64,000 bases of DNA from contig JAHBUY010000002.1 of the NCBI GenBank assembly GCA_019637795.1, positions 868,001 to 932,000 of the forward strand, in the 5' to 3' direction. The position numbers and the translations under genes are program-made. Below, piece after piece: positions 18,588-30,419 of the stretch. The stretch is from a bacterium (GTDB taxonomy: Bacteria; Desulfobacterota; Binatia; HRBIN30; CADEER01). Under the pieces are notes generated by a model. It did no database searches. It saw only the letters and a program-made list of their open reading frames with translations, and was not told the DNA's origin. Positions within the stretch are counted from its first letter, which is position 1, and each line of letters begins with the position of its first letter.

Positions 18588-19771
18588 CAACCAGACGAGC
18601 CGGCGGTGAGGATCTGCTGCAGCAGCAACCCACCGCGGGTCACGATGCGCTCCCCCGGCGCCAGGCCTTCGAGCACCGGCATCCGGTCATTCGCCACCGG
18701 GCCGAGGCGCACGGGGGTGCGCACGAAGCGACCGGGCGCGCGCTCGACGAAGACGTAGTGCTGGTCGCCGTCGACGAACTGCGCGGTCACCGGGATCTCG
18801 GCGCCGACCGCCGGCGCGGGCTCGCTCGTCGTCACGTTGACGTACATCTCGGCTTTGAGCAGCCCGTCCGGGTTGTCGACGCTGCCGCGCGCCTTGACGG
18901 TGCGGGTCGCCGCATCGAGCGACGCGCCGATGAGGTCGAGACGGCCGGGAAACTCTCGCCCCGGGTAGGCGCGTGAGGTGACGACGAGCGCCTGCCCCGG
19001 TTGCAGGGCGGCGAGGTCGGCTTCGGCCACGTCGAGCAGCACCCACAGATGGCTCGGATCGCTGACGGTGAAGAGCGGCTGCACCTGCGCCGGATCGCTG
19101 GCGAGCATCTGGTCGGGCCGGATCTGCTGCCCGGGCGTGACGTTGCGCTCCACCACCACGCCGGCCAGCGGGCTGGTGAGGATGAGCTCGCCGTCGACTC
19201 GACCGACCCGGCCGCCATACGCGGCCAGCGCCGACCGACTGCGCGCGACCTCGGAGAGCGCCGACTGGTAATCGTCCTCGGCGGCCTCCAGCTCCTGTCG
19301 CGCGCCGGCGCCGTGGGCATAGAGGTCGCGCTGCCGCTCGACGGTGCGGGTGGCGAGCACGAGGTTGGCAGCGGCCTTGCGCTCCTCGGCCTGGACCTGC
19401 GCGAAGTCCGGCGACTGGACGACGGCGAGCGCGTCCCCGAGGGCGACCGCATCCCCCGGCTGGCGCAGGATCTCTTGGACGCGACCCGCCATCGGCGAGT
19501 AGACGCGCACCGTCCGCTCCTCGTCCCACGCCAGCCGACCGGTGAAGCTGCGCACCGTCGCCTGGCGAGGTTGCGCGACATCGATCTGCAGCGCCCCCAT
19601 CTGCGGCGACGTCACATCCAGCACCACGGCGTCGCCCTCGACCCGCGGAGCGGGGACCGCGCCTTCCGGCGGCGGATCGCCGCAGGCGCCGGCCAGCATG
19701 GCGACGAGCAACAGGGGGCCGACCCACCATGGCCACGACCGCCCGGGTGCGACGCCTCGGATCCTGATCAT
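18587..19771 (-). CDS. czcB: RND membrane-fusion (periplasmic adaptor) lipoprotein, CzcB type
   Basis: 394 residues. The N-terminus has a hydrophobic segment ending LLVAMLAGACG, a lipobox-like site that would anchor it to a membrane. The body shows the adaptor order: beta-barrel start, a first lipoyl half (VYSPMAGRVQEILRQPGD), a helical hairpin near residues 125-185, and the second lipoyl half (LTSPLAGVVVERNVTPGQ). A beta-barrel region with LWVLLDVAEADLAAL and a membrane-proximal C-terminus follow. It links the CzcA-like pump to the TolC-like channel. Both ends overlap neighbours by ATGA, indicating tight translational coupling in the order C-B-A. Confidence 0.9.
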   Translation of the reverse strand: MIRIRGVAPGRSWPWWVGPLLLVAMLAGACGDPPPEGAVPAPRVEGDAVVLDVTSPQMGALQIDVAQPRQATVRSFTGRLAWDEERTVRVYSPMAGRVQEILRQPGDAVALGDALAVVQSPDFAQVQAEERKAAANLVLATRTVERQRDLYAHGAGARQELEAAEDDYQSALSEVARSRSALAAYGGRVGRVDGELILTSPLAGVVVERNVTPGQQIRPDQMLASDPAQVQPLFTVSDPSHLWVLLDVAEADLAALQPGQALVVTSRAYPGREFPGRLDLIGASLDAATRTVKARGSVDNPDGLLKAEMYVNVTTSEPAPAVGAEIPVTAQFVDGDQHYVFVERAPGRFVRTPVRLGPVANDRMPVLEGLAPGERIVTRGGLLLQQILTAGSSG

Positions 19772-21144
19772 TCGAGCTCCACGCCGACGACCTGCTCGAG
19801 CGTGTAGATCGCCGTCCAGTAGTCGCCGAGATCGCCATCGTACGCCGTGCGGGTCGCCGCCAGGGTGCGCTCCGCGTCGAGGAGCTCGAACAGCGATACC
19901 GCGCCTTTCTCGTACCGGTAGTGCACCAGGTCGCGCGCCCGCCCGGCCTGCTCGAGGAGGCGGGATTGATCGCGTTCGACGCGGCGGCGGGCGGAATCGA
20001 CGGAGGCCAGGGCGCTGGCGACGTCGCTGCCGACCTGCAGCTCGAGCTTGCGCGCCTCGAGCGTGCGCGCCTGGAGCGCGGCCGCCGCGGCGCCGATCTC
20101 TCCCTGGTTCTGGTAGAGCAGCGGCAGCGGCAACGAGACCCCGAAGGTCGCCGTCGGCGGCTGGATCGCCTCCTGCCCCGTCCCCTCCTGCTGGTACTGC
20201 GCGGTCAGCGCGATGTCGGGAAAGCGCTCGCGGCGCGCCAGGTCGAGGGCGGCCTCGGCGCCGCCGACGCGCGTGCGCGCCGCCGCCAGGTCGGGGCGGT
20301 GGGCGAGCGCCAGCTCGCGCAGCGACTCGGCGCTCGCGTCGCGCACCTGGGGCGGGACGCGGAAGGGCGGAATCCCGTCCGCCAGGCGGTAGTCGACGAT
20401 GGCGCCGCGGATGCCGAGCAGAGCGGCGAGGCCGGCCTTCGCGGCGGTCAGCTCCTCGGCCGCCACGTCGACCGCGCGCTCCGCCTCGAGCTGCGCCACC
20501 TCGGCGCGGGCCAGGTCGGCCTCCGACACGGCGCCGGTATCGAAGCGCCGCCGCACCAGCGCGAAGGTCTCCCCGGCGGTGCGCGCCAGATCGCGCGCCC
20601 GCTCCAGGGCGGCGGCTCCCAGGGCGGCGCGCAGGTACTGCTGCTTCACCGCCGGCAGGAGCGTGCGCTCGGCGTCGGCGCGCGACAGCGTGGCCGCGGC
20701 CACGGCCGCCGCCGCCACGTCGGTGCGCAGGCGCCGCTTGCCGACCAGCAGGTCGATGACCAGTCCCTGATCCGACACGTTGACCGACACCGCGGTGGCC
20801 GAACAGCCGCCGTTGCACTGGCTCGGATCGTAGTTGAACGAGTGTCCGCCGCTCGCCGCCACGGCCGGGTTCGGGAAGGCCGATGCCGCCCGCAGATCGC
20901 CGCGCGCGCCGGCGACCGCCGCGTCGGCGAGCAGCAGCTCGATGCCGTGCTGGCGGAAGAAATCCAGCGCCTGCCCGAGGGACAGCGGATCCGGGATTGC
21001 GTCCGCCGCCACCGGCGGTCCGCCGAGATCCTCCGCGGTGGCGCCGCCGGCCAGGATCGCGAGCATCACGAGGGCGGCGAGCGCCGTGCCACGCCAGCGA
21101 GACGCGATCGACATGGCAACGGGACGACGGGTACCGGTACGCAT
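19768..21144 (-). CDS. czcC: TolC/CzcC-family outer membrane efflux protein
   Basis: About 458 residues from ATG 21144 (ATG 21114 is equally possible; neither has a clear ribosome site). A signal peptide ends around LAGGATAED. Two repeated outer-membrane efflux domains follow, each with long coiled helices: ASAFPNPAVAASGG opens the first barrel strand, and FPDIALTAQYQQEG opens the second. An internal NYDPSQCNGGCSA stretch with two Cys is unusual. It provides the outer-membrane exit duct for the downstream adaptor and pump. First gene of the three-gene operon; its promoter should lie in 21145-21565. Confidence 0.88.
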   Translation of the reverse strand: MRTGTRRPVAMSIASRWRGTALAALVMLAILAGGATAEDLGGPPVAADAIPDPLSLGQALDFFRQHGIELLLADAAVAGARGDLRAASAFPNPAVAASGGHSFNYDPSQCNGGCSATAVSVNVSDQGLVIDLLVGKRRLRTDVAAAAVAAATLSRADAERTLLPAVKQQYLRAALGAAALERARDLARTAGETFALVRRRFDTGAVSEADLARAEVAQLEAERAVDVAAEELTAAKAGLAALLGIRGAIVDYRLADGIPPFRVPPQVRDASAESLRELALAHRPDLAAARTRVGGAEAALDLARRERFPDIALTAQYQQEGTGQEAIQPPTATFGVSLPLPLLYQNQGEIGAAAAALQARTLEARKLELQVGSDVASALASVDSARRRVERDQSRLLEQAGRARDLVHYRYEKGAVSLFELLDAERTLAATRTAYDGDLGDYWTAIYTLEQVVGVELE

Positions 21145-21565
21145 CGCTGGCGGGCCAATCCGTGTCGGCGCGGTTGCGCCGTCTTTAGCAGGCCACGCTG
21201 CGCCGCGCACGCCTACCAGGCGGTGCGCTTTCCGCCCGCATTTCCAGCACGCGCAGCGCGGCGGTTTCTCCGAACCCGGTGACCGCTGTCAGGCACGCGC
21301 AGCGTGATGCCATGGACGGGAACCAATCCAAGGGAGCCCATCGTCGCGCCGCGACCGTGGAGGATCTGCCCCCGCCCCGGTTTCGCCGCCAGGCGCGGCG
21401 CGGTCTTTCCGGCCGATCGGCCCGCCGCCGCGGCGATCCGGCCCCCGATGCGAGGGCTCGCATTCCCGGGTCGGGGATCCCGCGCAGTGGCGGGGGCCGC
21501 CGCCTCGAGGCGAGCCTCCGGCGGCGAAGTTTTCCTCCGCTCGGCGGCTGTGCCATGGTCGGGCG
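21145..21565. other. 421-bp divergent intergenic region
   Basis: Lies between the outward-facing RND operon and the SDR gene, so it must contain at least two promoters. I see two short palindromes, GGCCGATCGGCC (21411-21422) and ATGCGAG-GG-CTCGCAT (21448-21463), and repeated GCACGCGCAGCG tracts. No convincing -35/-10 pair or coding region is seen. No metal-sensor operator could be recognised. Confidence 0.4.
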
Positions 21566-22342
21566 ATGCGGCTCGCGGGCAGGGTGGCGATCGTGACCGG
21601 CGGCGCCTCGGGCATCGGCGCGGCGACGCTGCGCCGGTTGGCGGCGGACGGCGCGGCGGTCGTCTGCGCCGACATCAACGACGACCTCGGCGAGCAGGTG
21701 GTGGCGTCGATCGGAGCGCGCGCCGCCTACCGCCACTGCGACGTCGGCGAACCGGCGGACCTCGCGGCGACGGTCGCCTTCGCCGAGGAGCGCTTCGGCG
21801 GTCTCGACATCATCCACAACAACGCCATCTGGTCGGGCGGCGGCTGGGTGCACGAGATCGACGTCGAGATCTGGCGGCGCAGCCTGCAGGTGATGCTCGA
21901 CGGCGTCTTCTACGGCTGCAAGGCGGCGCTGCCGGCCCTGCTGCGGCGCGGCGGCGGCGCCATCGTCAACACCGCCTCGATCGAGGCCTTCGGCGGCGAG
22001 ATGATGGCCTCGCCCTACGCGACCGCCAAAGCGGGCGTCGTCAACCTGACCCGCAACGTCGCCATCGAGTACGGGCGCAAGGGCATCCGCGCCAACGCCA
22101 TCTGCCCCGGCATCGTCGAGACGCCGCTGTACCAGCTCATGGAGCAGTTCGCCCGCCGCTCGCGGGCCGAGATGGAGCAGTTGTCGGCGCTCGGCCGGCT
22201 GATCCGGCCGGAGGAGATCGCCAACGTCGTCGCCTTCCTGGTCAGCGACGAGGCCTCGGCGATGACCGGCGCCGCGGTGGTGATCGACGGCGGGCTGACC
22301 GCGGCGCTGAACCTCTCGGGGCACGGGCCGTACGAGGGGTGA
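21566..22342 (+). CDS. Short-chain dehydrogenase/reductase
   Basis: 258 residues, a classical SDR. The NAD(P)-binding motif is TGGASGIG near residues 11-18. D37 in VVCADIND suggests NAD preference. Then come the structural HNNAIW motif and the catalytic S138-Y151-K155 (Y and K in SPYATAKAG), with the C-terminal GAAVVIDGG. It oxidises or reduces a hydroxyl/ketone; the substrate is unknown. It stands first in a run with a DUF4136 lipoprotein and an acyl-CoA synthetase, so a role in lipid or steroid-like acid metabolism is plausible but inferred. The next gene starts one base after its stop. Confidence 0.92.
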   Translation: MRLAGRVAIVTGGASGIGAATLRRLAADGAAVVCADINDDLGEQVVASIGARAAYRHCDVGEPADLAATVAFAEERFGGLDIIHNNAIWSGGGWVHEIDVEIWRRSLQVMLDGVFYGCKAALPALLRRGGGAIVNTASIEAFGGEMMASPYATAKAGVVNLTRNVAIEYGRKGIRANAICPGIVETPLYQLMEQFARRSRAEMEQLSALGRLIRPEEIANVVAFLVSDEASAMTGAAVVIDGGLTAALNLSGHGPYEG

Positions 22343-22343
22343 G

Positions 22344-22913
22344 ATGGCGGCGCGGGTGGATCGCATGGCGCGCGGCGCCCTCGCGAGGCGCGTGGCCATC
22401 GGCCTGTCGCCGCTGCTGCTGCTCGCCTGCGCCCCCAAGATCCCCGTCCACGTCGACGCGTCGTCGCGGCAGACCCTGGCCGGGTATCGGACCTACGCCT
22501 GGATGACGCCGCCGCCGGACCGCAAGTCCGCCGACCACGAGCCGCAGCTCCAGGTGTTCGAATGGCAGGTCGTGACCACGGCGCAGAACGAGCTCGCCCG
22601 CAAGGGCTACATCCGCAGCGACAGCGCGCCCGACCTGCTGGTCCTGCTGCGCACCGACGTCGGCGAGAAGTACTCCGACACGATCGGCGACTACTTCTAC
22701 TATCGCGATGCCGGCGGCACCAAGCCGTTGTTCAACGCCTTCTCGCTCGGCTACGAGCAGGCGACGATCACCTTCGAGGCGTACGACGCCGCCAGCCGCA
22801 CGCTGCTCTGGCGCGGCCGCACCGCGGTGGCGATGGACGCGCCGCAGCGCGACCGGCGCGCCATCGACAGCGTGGGCGAATTGCTGAAGACGTTTCCGAG
22901 CGAACAGAGGTAG
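22344..22913 (+). CDS. DUF4136 family lipoprotein
   Basis: 189 residues. The lipobox is LLLLAC at the end of a hydrophobic signal (Cys near residue 29). The rest fits DUF4136: an opening YRTYAWM strand, then helices around FEWQVVTTAQNELARKGY, DLLVLLRTDVG, and a last block IDSVGELLKTFPSEQ, typical of the C-terminal helix in this family. Function of the family is unknown; members are periplasm-facing lipoproteins. It starts immediately after the SDR stop and ends four bases before the acyl-CoA synthetase, so all three are probably one transcript. Confidence 0.85.
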   Translation: MAARVDRMARGALARRVAIGLSPLLLLACAPKIPVHVDASSRQTLAGYRTYAWMTPPPDRKSADHEPQLQVFEWQVVTTAQNELARKGYIRSDSAPDLLVLLRTDVGEKYSDTIGDYFYYRDAGGTKPLFNAFSLGYEQATITFEAYDAASRTLLWRGRTAVAMDAPQRDRRAIDSVGELLKTFPSEQR

Positions 22914-22917
22914 AGCC

Positions 22918-24549
22918 ATGACGATCAATCTGGGGGATGCCTGGGAGGCGGTGGCCGACCAGTTGGGCGGCGAGACCGCGCTGTGCCACGACGCGCAGCG
23001 CGAGTCCTTCGGCGAGTTCGAGCGGCGCGCCGCGCGCCTCGCCGGCGCCCTCCAGGCGCACGGCGTCGGCCACGACACCAAGGTGGCGCTGTACCTGTAC
23101 AACGCCAACGAGTACCTCGAAGCCTGCCTGGCGGCGTTCAAGCTGCGCGCCGTGCCGGTGAACGTGAACTACCGCTACCTCGCGGAGGAGCTGCACTACC
23201 TGCTCGAGAACGCCGACGCCGAGGTGGTGATCTACCATGGCGCGCTGGCCGAGCGGGTGCAGGCGGTGCGCGACCGGCTGCCCGCGTTGCGCCTGCTCAT
23301 CCAGGTCGCCACCACCGACGCCGACCGCGTGCCGCTGCTCCCCGGCGCGCACGACTTCGAGGCCCTGGTCGCCGCGCACGATCCGGCGCCGCGCATCGAG
23401 CGCTCGCCCGACGATCTCATCTTCCTCTACACCGGCGGCACCACCGGCCTGCCGAAAGGCGTGATGTGGCGGCATCGCGACCTCTTCCGCGTCCTGTCGC
23501 AGAGCTACCAGGCGATCGGCGAGGTGCCGGCGACGGCCGCCGAGGCCGGCGTTCTGGCCAAGCGCATGCGCGAGATGGGGTTGTCCGGCCCGCTGCTGGC
23601 GGCGGCGCCGTTGATGCACGGCATGGCCTGGTTCACCTCGATGGGCCGCCTGCTGGTCGGCTCGACGGTGGTCAGCCTGGCCAAGCGCTCGTTCGACGCC
23701 CACGAGCTGTGGAGTCTGGTGCAGGAGCACAAGGTGGCGATGTGCGTCATCGTCGGCGACGCCTTCGCGCGGCCGATGGTGCGGGCGCTCGAGGAGGCGG
23801 AGGCGGCGGGCACGCCCTACGACATCTCCTCGCTCATGGTGATCGTCTCCGGCGGCGTGATGTGGACCCCGCCGTTCAAGCAGGCCTTCCTCGACCGCGG
23901 CGTGCCGATGTTGATCGACGGCCTCGGCTCCAGCGAGGCCACCGGCATCGGGATGATGATTTCCACCGCCGGCACCGAGCTCGAGACCGCCAAGTTCCAG
24001 CTCAACCCGACCACCCGCGTCTTCACCGAGGATGGGCGCGCCGTCGCGCCGGGCAGCGGCGAGATCGGCATGGTGGCGGTCGCCGCCGACAGCGGCATCC
24101 CGCTCGGCTACTACAAGGACGAGGCGAAGACCGCGAGCACGTTCAAGGTCATCGACGGCGTCCGCTACTCCCTGCCCGGCGACTGGGCCCGGGTCGAGGC
24201 CGACGGCAGCATCACCCTGCTCGGCCGCGGCTCGGTATGCATCAACACCGGCGGCGAGAAGGTGTTCCCCGAGGAGGTCGAGGAGGCGCTGAAGCTGCAC
24301 CCGGCGGTCGAGGACTGCACCGTGGTCGGCATCCCCGACGAGCAGTGGGGCGAGCGGATCGTCGCCGTCGTCGCCTTCGGCGGCGGCCTCAGCGCCAGCG
24401 AGAAGGAGCTGATCGCCGCCGCCCGCGACCGCCTCGCCGCCTACAAGGCCCCCAAGCAGGTGGTGGTCGTCGACCGCATCGTCCGCAGCCCGGCCGGGAA
24501 AGCCGATTACCGCTGGGCGCGCGAGACCGCGATCCGCATCGCGACATAA
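22918..24549 (+). CDS. Acyl-CoA synthetase (AMP-forming, FadD-like)
   Basis: 543 residues of the ANL superfamily. It activates a carboxylic acid to an acyl-AMP and then to the CoA thioester. The AMP-binding P-loop-like motif YTGGTTGLPKGV ends at K180-G181. The A5-like region is DGLGSSEATGIG, the A7 motif YSLPGDWARV, the A8 hinge GRGSVCINTGGEKVFPEEVE, and the catalytic Lys is in the final SPAGKADYRW. Length is standard. GAGG precedes the ATG. Its co-location with an SDR suggests degradation of fatty, terpenoid or sterol acids; the substrate is not readable. Confidence 0.9.
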   Translation: MTINLGDAWEAVADQLGGETALCHDAQRESFGEFERRAARLAGALQAHGVGHDTKVALYLYNANEYLEACLAAFKLRAVPVNVNYRYLAEELHYLLENADAEVVIYHGALAERVQAVRDRLPALRLLIQVATTDADRVPLLPGAHDFEALVAAHDPAPRIERSPDDLIFLYTGGTTGLPKGVMWRHRDLFRVLSQSYQAIGEVPATAAEAGVLAKRMREMGLSGPLLAAAPLMHGMAWFTSMGRLLVGSTVVSLAKRSFDAHELWSLVQEHKVAMCVIVGDAFARPMVRALEEAEAAGTPYDISSLMVIVSGGVMWTPPFKQAFLDRGVPMLIDGLGSSEATGIGMMISTAGTELETAKFQLNPTTRVFTEDGRAVAPGSGEIGMVAVAADSGIPLGYYKDEAKTASTFKVIDGVRYSLPGDWARVEADGSITLLGRGSVCINTGGEKVFPEEVEEALKLHPAVEDCTVVGIPDEQWGERIVAVVAFGGGLSASEKELIAAARDRLAAYKAPKQVVVVDRIVRSPAGKADYRWARETAIRIAT

Positions 24550-24824
24550 GCCCACCGCAGCCCACCGCCAGGGGGACACGGAGGGGCGCGGAGGCAATCG
24601 TCGCCCCGCCACCGTTCAGCCGACGGTCGGTGGGCGGTCGTCGCGTTTCCCCAAGCCGGCCACGTGGCCGCTGCTCGTTCTCTGGGCACGGCTACCCAAA
24701 ACGTGGGCACGGCCAGGTTCTGCAACTTCCGGCTCGGCCATGGCTCCATCTTCCGATAGAGACATGGCATCGCGGTTGCTCATCTGCGTGTGCCGCCCAG
24801 CACACGAGACAAGGAGACCCGCGA

Positions 24825-26474
24825 ATGCTCCGACGCCCGTTGACGCTCGTCCTCGCCCTGGCCCTGTCGACCCTGGCACTGGCGCGATTCGCGCCGGCCC
24901 GTGCCGACGCGGAGGCGCCGAACCTTCCGCCGTACTTCACGGCCACCAGCCCGGATGAAGCGCAGCCCCTGTGGCCGGATGCGGGCGGTGGCGCGGCGGG
25001 CGTGTGGGCGGCGCCGGCGTCGGGCGCCGACGATCCGGCCAAGCTGACGATCGCCGACGTCTACGATCGCGTCGCCCACAACCTCTTCGCGATCAACTTC
25101 ATGTGGACGCTGATCACCGGCTTCCTGGTGATGTTCATGCAGGCCGGCTTCATGTTCGTCGAGACCGGGCTGATCCGCGCCAAGAACGCCGCCCACACGG
25201 CGGGCATGAACTTCATGATCTACCCGCTCGGCTGCATCGCCTTCTGGGTCTACGGCTTCGCCATCGGCTGGGGCAACTGGTGGAACGGCCCGGTGGCGCC
25301 CGGCTGGTACGCATCGCTCGGTCCGGGCCTCTCGGTGCTCAATTCCGGGATCACGATCGGCGGCTGGGGGATCCTCGGCACCAAGGGATTCTTTCTCGGC
25401 CCCGACGTCGGCGACGTCAGCGTCATGGCGCTGTTCTTCTTCATGATGGTGTTCATGGACACCACCGCGACCATCCCGACCGGCGCCATGGCGGAGCGCT
25501 GGGCGTGGAAGAACTTCATGCTCTACGGCTTGTGGGTGGCGTTGCCGTACTGCCTGTACGCGAACTGGGTGTGGGGCGGCGGCTGGATCGCGCAGCTCGG
25601 CGGCAACCTGGGCCTCGGACACGGCGGGGTCGACTTCGCCGGCTCCGGCGTCGTGCACATGATGGGCGGCATCATCGGACTCGCCGGCGCGATCGTCATC
25701 GGACCGCGCATCGGCAAGTTCATCAATGGCAAGCCACAGGCGATCCCCGGCCACAGCATCCCGATGGTGGTGCTGGGCACCTTCGTCCTCGCCTTCGGCT
25801 GGTTCGGCTTCAATCCCGGCTCGACGCTCTCCGGCACCGACCTGCGCATCAGTTTCGTGGTCGTGAACACCATGCTCGCCAGCGTCACCTCGACGATGGG
25901 CGCCTACGTCGCCCTGATGCGGAAGGGGCTGAAGCCCGACCCGACCATGCTCTGCAACGGCATGCTCGCCGGTCTGGTGGCGATCACCGCCCCCTGCGCC
26001 TTCGTCGATCCCTGGGCGGCCGGCGTCATCGGCTTCATCGCCGGCGTGCTCGTCGTCTACAGCGTCTTCTTCTTCGAGCACCGCGGCATCGACGACCCCT
26101 GCGGCGCCATCTCGGTGCACGGCACCAACGGCGCCTGGGGCGTGCTGTCGCTCGGCATCTTCGCCAACGGCGCCTATGGCGCCGGCTGGAACGGCGTGGT
26201 CCGCGACTCGATGGTGAGCGCCTACGGCGCCGACGGCGTCCGCGGCCTGCTCTACGGCGACGTCTCGCAGTTCATCGCCCAGCTCGTCAGCGTCATCACC
26301 ATCGCCGTCTTCGGCTTCGCGATGGCCTACGCCTGGTTCAAGGTGAGCGACATGATCACGCCGCTGCGCGTCGACGCCGAGGTCGAGCTCGAGGGCCTCG
26401 ACGGACCGGAGATGGGCGCCATCGCCTACCCCGACTTCCCCATCCACGCCGGCGGCAAGAAGATGGTCGGCTGA
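24825..26474 (+). CDS. amt: Ammonium transporter (Amt family) with signal peptide
   Basis: 549 residues, long for AmtB because of a cleavable signal (1-33, ending PARADA) and an extra Gly/Ala-rich periplasmic stretch before TM1. The twin pore histidines are H278 in GSGVVHMMGG and H432 in SVHGTNGAWG. The first transport helix has FMQAGFMFVETGLIRAKN, the usual external gate region. The C-terminal tail ends in a GLDGPEMGAIAYPD stretch like those that contact PII proteins. AAGGAG lies eight bases before the ATG. The frame is open far upstream but that part is not protein-like. No glnK is in view. Confidence 0.92.
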   Translation: MLRRPLTLVLALALSTLALARFAPARADAEAPNLPPYFTATSPDEAQPLWPDAGGGAAGVWAAPASGADDPAKLTIADVYDRVAHNLFAINFMWTLITGFLVMFMQAGFMFVETGLIRAKNAAHTAGMNFMIYPLGCIAFWVYGFAIGWGNWWNGPVAPGWYASLGPGLSVLNSGITIGGWGILGTKGFFLGPDVGDVSVMALFFFMMVFMDTTATIPTGAMAERWAWKNFMLYGLWVALPYCLYANWVWGGGWIAQLGGNLGLGHGGVDFAGSGVVHMMGGIIGLAGAIVIGPRIGKFINGKPQAIPGHSIPMVVLGTFVLAFGWFGFNPGSTLSGTDLRISFVVVNTMLASVTSTMGAYVALMRKGLKPDPTMLCNGMLAGLVAITAPCAFVDPWAAGVIGFIAGVLVVYSVFFFEHRGIDDPCGAISVHGTNGAWGVLSLGIFANGAYGAGWNGVVRDSMVSAYGADGVRGLLYGDVSQFIAQLVSVITIAVFGFAMAYAWFKVSDMITPLRVDAEVELEGLDGPEMGAIAYPDFPIHAGGKKMVG

Positions 26475-26495
26475 GGGCCGCCGCGCGCGGCGCCC

Positions 26496-26498
<3 letters not shown>
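26472..26498. terminator. Bidirectional hairpin containing both convergent stop codons
   Basis: Arms TGAGGGCCGCCGCG and CGCGGCGCCCTCA pair with one bulged base. The left arm begins with the amt stop (26472-26474) and the right arm ends with the reverse-complement stop of the Yej fusion gene (26496-26498). It would act as a shared terminator for two convergent genes. Confidence 0.6.
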
Positions 26499-29177
<2,679 letters not shown>

Positions 29178-29183
29178 AAGCGT

Positions 29184-29258
29184 TTCACCACGGAGGCACG
29201 GAGACACGGAGAATGAGCTCCGTGATTGCTCTCCGTGCCTCCGTGCCTCCGTGGTGAA
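29184..29258. repeat. Dispersed inverted repeat, copy A
   Basis: Two 28-base arms (29184-29211 and 29231-29258), 27 of 28 positions complementary, flank a 19-base loop. Arms consist of the GGAGGCACGGAGACACGGAG type of short periodic sequence. The element fills nearly the whole gap between the yejB stop and the TTG start of the fused yejEF. A second copy is at 54412-54560. Confidence 0.85.
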
Positions 29259-29267
29259 GTCTTCTCT

Positions 29268-30362
29268 TCATCGGCCCTCGAAGTCGATGCGCGGGTCGAC
29301 GAACATGTACGTGAGGTCCTCGACCAGCTTGGTGAGCAGGCCGATGAGGGTGAAGATGTAGAGGGTGCCGAACATCACCGGGTAGTCGCGCTGCACCGTC
29401 GACTGGAAGCCGAGCAGGCCGATGCCGTCGATCGAGAAGATGACCTCGATGAGCAGCGCGCCGGTGAACAGGATGCCGATCAGCGCCGCCGGGAAGCCGC
29501 TGATGACGATGAGCATGGCGTTGCGGAAGACGTGGCGGTAGAGCACGCGGCGCTCGCTCAGGCCCTTGGCGCGCGCCGTCAGCACGTACTGCTGGTTGAT
29601 CTGGTCGAGGAACGAGTTCTTGGTCAGCAGGGTCAGGCTGGCGAAGCCGCCGATCACCAGCGACAGCACCGGCAGCGTGATGTGCCAGAAGTAGTCGGCG
29701 ATGCGATGCCACCAGTCGAGCTGGCTCCAGTCGTCCGACACCAGGCCGCGCAGTGGAAACCACTGCCAGTAGCTGCCGCCGGCGAAGAGGACGATGAGGA
29801 GGATGGCGAAGAGGAAGCCGGGGATGGCGCTGCCGACGATCACCACGCCGGAGGTCCAGACGTCGAAGCGCGAGCCGTCGCGCACCGCTTTGGCGACGCC
29901 GAGCGGGATCGAGATCAGGTAGACGAGCAACGTCGTCCACAGGCCGAGCGAGATCGACACCGGCAGCCGGTCGGCGATCAACGCCATCACCGAGCGGCTG
30001 CGGAAGAAGCTCTCGCCGAAGTCGAAGCGCAGGTAGCGCTGCAGCATCAGCAGGAAGCGCTCGGGTGCCGGCTTGTCGAAGCCGAACTGGCGCTCGAGGT
30101 CCTTGATGAGCTGCGGGTCGAGCCCCTGCGCGCCGCGATAGCGGCTGGTGGTCGCCGTCACCGGCGGTCGCGCGCCGCCGGCGAGCTCGCCGCTGCCGCC
30201 GCTCACGCGCGCCGTGGCCGACACGGCGGTGCCCTGCAACTGGGCGATGATCTGCTCCACCGGGCCGCCCGGCGCGGCGTGGATGATGACGAAGTTCAGC
30301 AGCATGATCCCGAGCAGGGTCGGGATCATCAGCAGCAGTCGACGGACGATGTACGCCAGCAT
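29268..30362 (-). CDS. yejB: Oligopeptide/microcin ABC permease YejB
   Basis: 364 residues, a binding-protein-dependent permease. It starts [18 protein letters not shown], the standard first helix of DppB/YejB proteins. A long periplasmic loop follows (residues 30-125) with [10 protein letters not shown] and [11 protein letters not shown], characteristic of YejB. The coupling region is near [20 protein letters not shown] (EAA loop facing the ATPase). It ends with [16 protein letters not shown], the usual C-terminus. Partner of the fused YejEF and of the downstream-facing substrate-binding protein; order A-B-EF matches yejABEF. Confidence 0.92.
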   Translation of the reverse strand: MLAYIVRRLLLMIPTLLGIMLLNFVIIHAAPGGPVEQIIAQLQGTAVSATARVSGGSGELAGGARPPVTATTSRYRGAQGLDPQLIKDLERQFGFDKPAPERFLLMLQRYLRFDFGESFFRSRSVMALIADRLPVSISLGLWTTLLVYLISIPLGVAKAVRDGSRFDVWTSGVVIVGSAIPGFLFAILLIVLFAGGSYWQWFPLRGLVSDDWSQLDWWHRIADYFWHITLPVLSLVIGGFASLTLLTKNSFLDQINQQYVLTARAKGLSERRVLYRHVFRNAMLIVISGFPAALIGILFTGALLIEVIFSIDGIGLLGFQSTVQRDYPVMFGTLYIFTLIGLLTKLVEDLTYMFVDPRIDFEGR

Positions 30363-30419
30363 GCTGCCCCGGTGGCTCTCAACGCGGAGAGGCGCAGACG
30401 CGGAGGTTCGCGGAGGACA

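Noticed and set aside
13239..18758. Very long open frame (1839 codons) on the plus strand across the sedolisin and RND genes
   Set aside because: It is antisense to well-supported genes and has an Arg/Gln/His-rich composition typical of a GC-rich shadow frame.
24571..24600. GGGGGACACGGAGGGGCGCGGAGG tract after the acyl-CoA synthetase (shown here in 20-base parts as GGGGGACACGGAGGGGCGCG and GAGG)
   Set aside because: It resembles half a repeat arm by composition only; no partner arm.
22983..24824. Long upstream extension of the ammonium transporter frame
   Set aside because: It runs out of frame through the acyl-CoA synthetase; the transporter has its own ribosome site and signal peptide at 24825.
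30371..30415. GCGGAG-rich tract before the yejB start, reminiscent of the dispersed repeat
   Set aside because: No opposite arm can be paired and the sequence differs from copies A and B; too weak to call.
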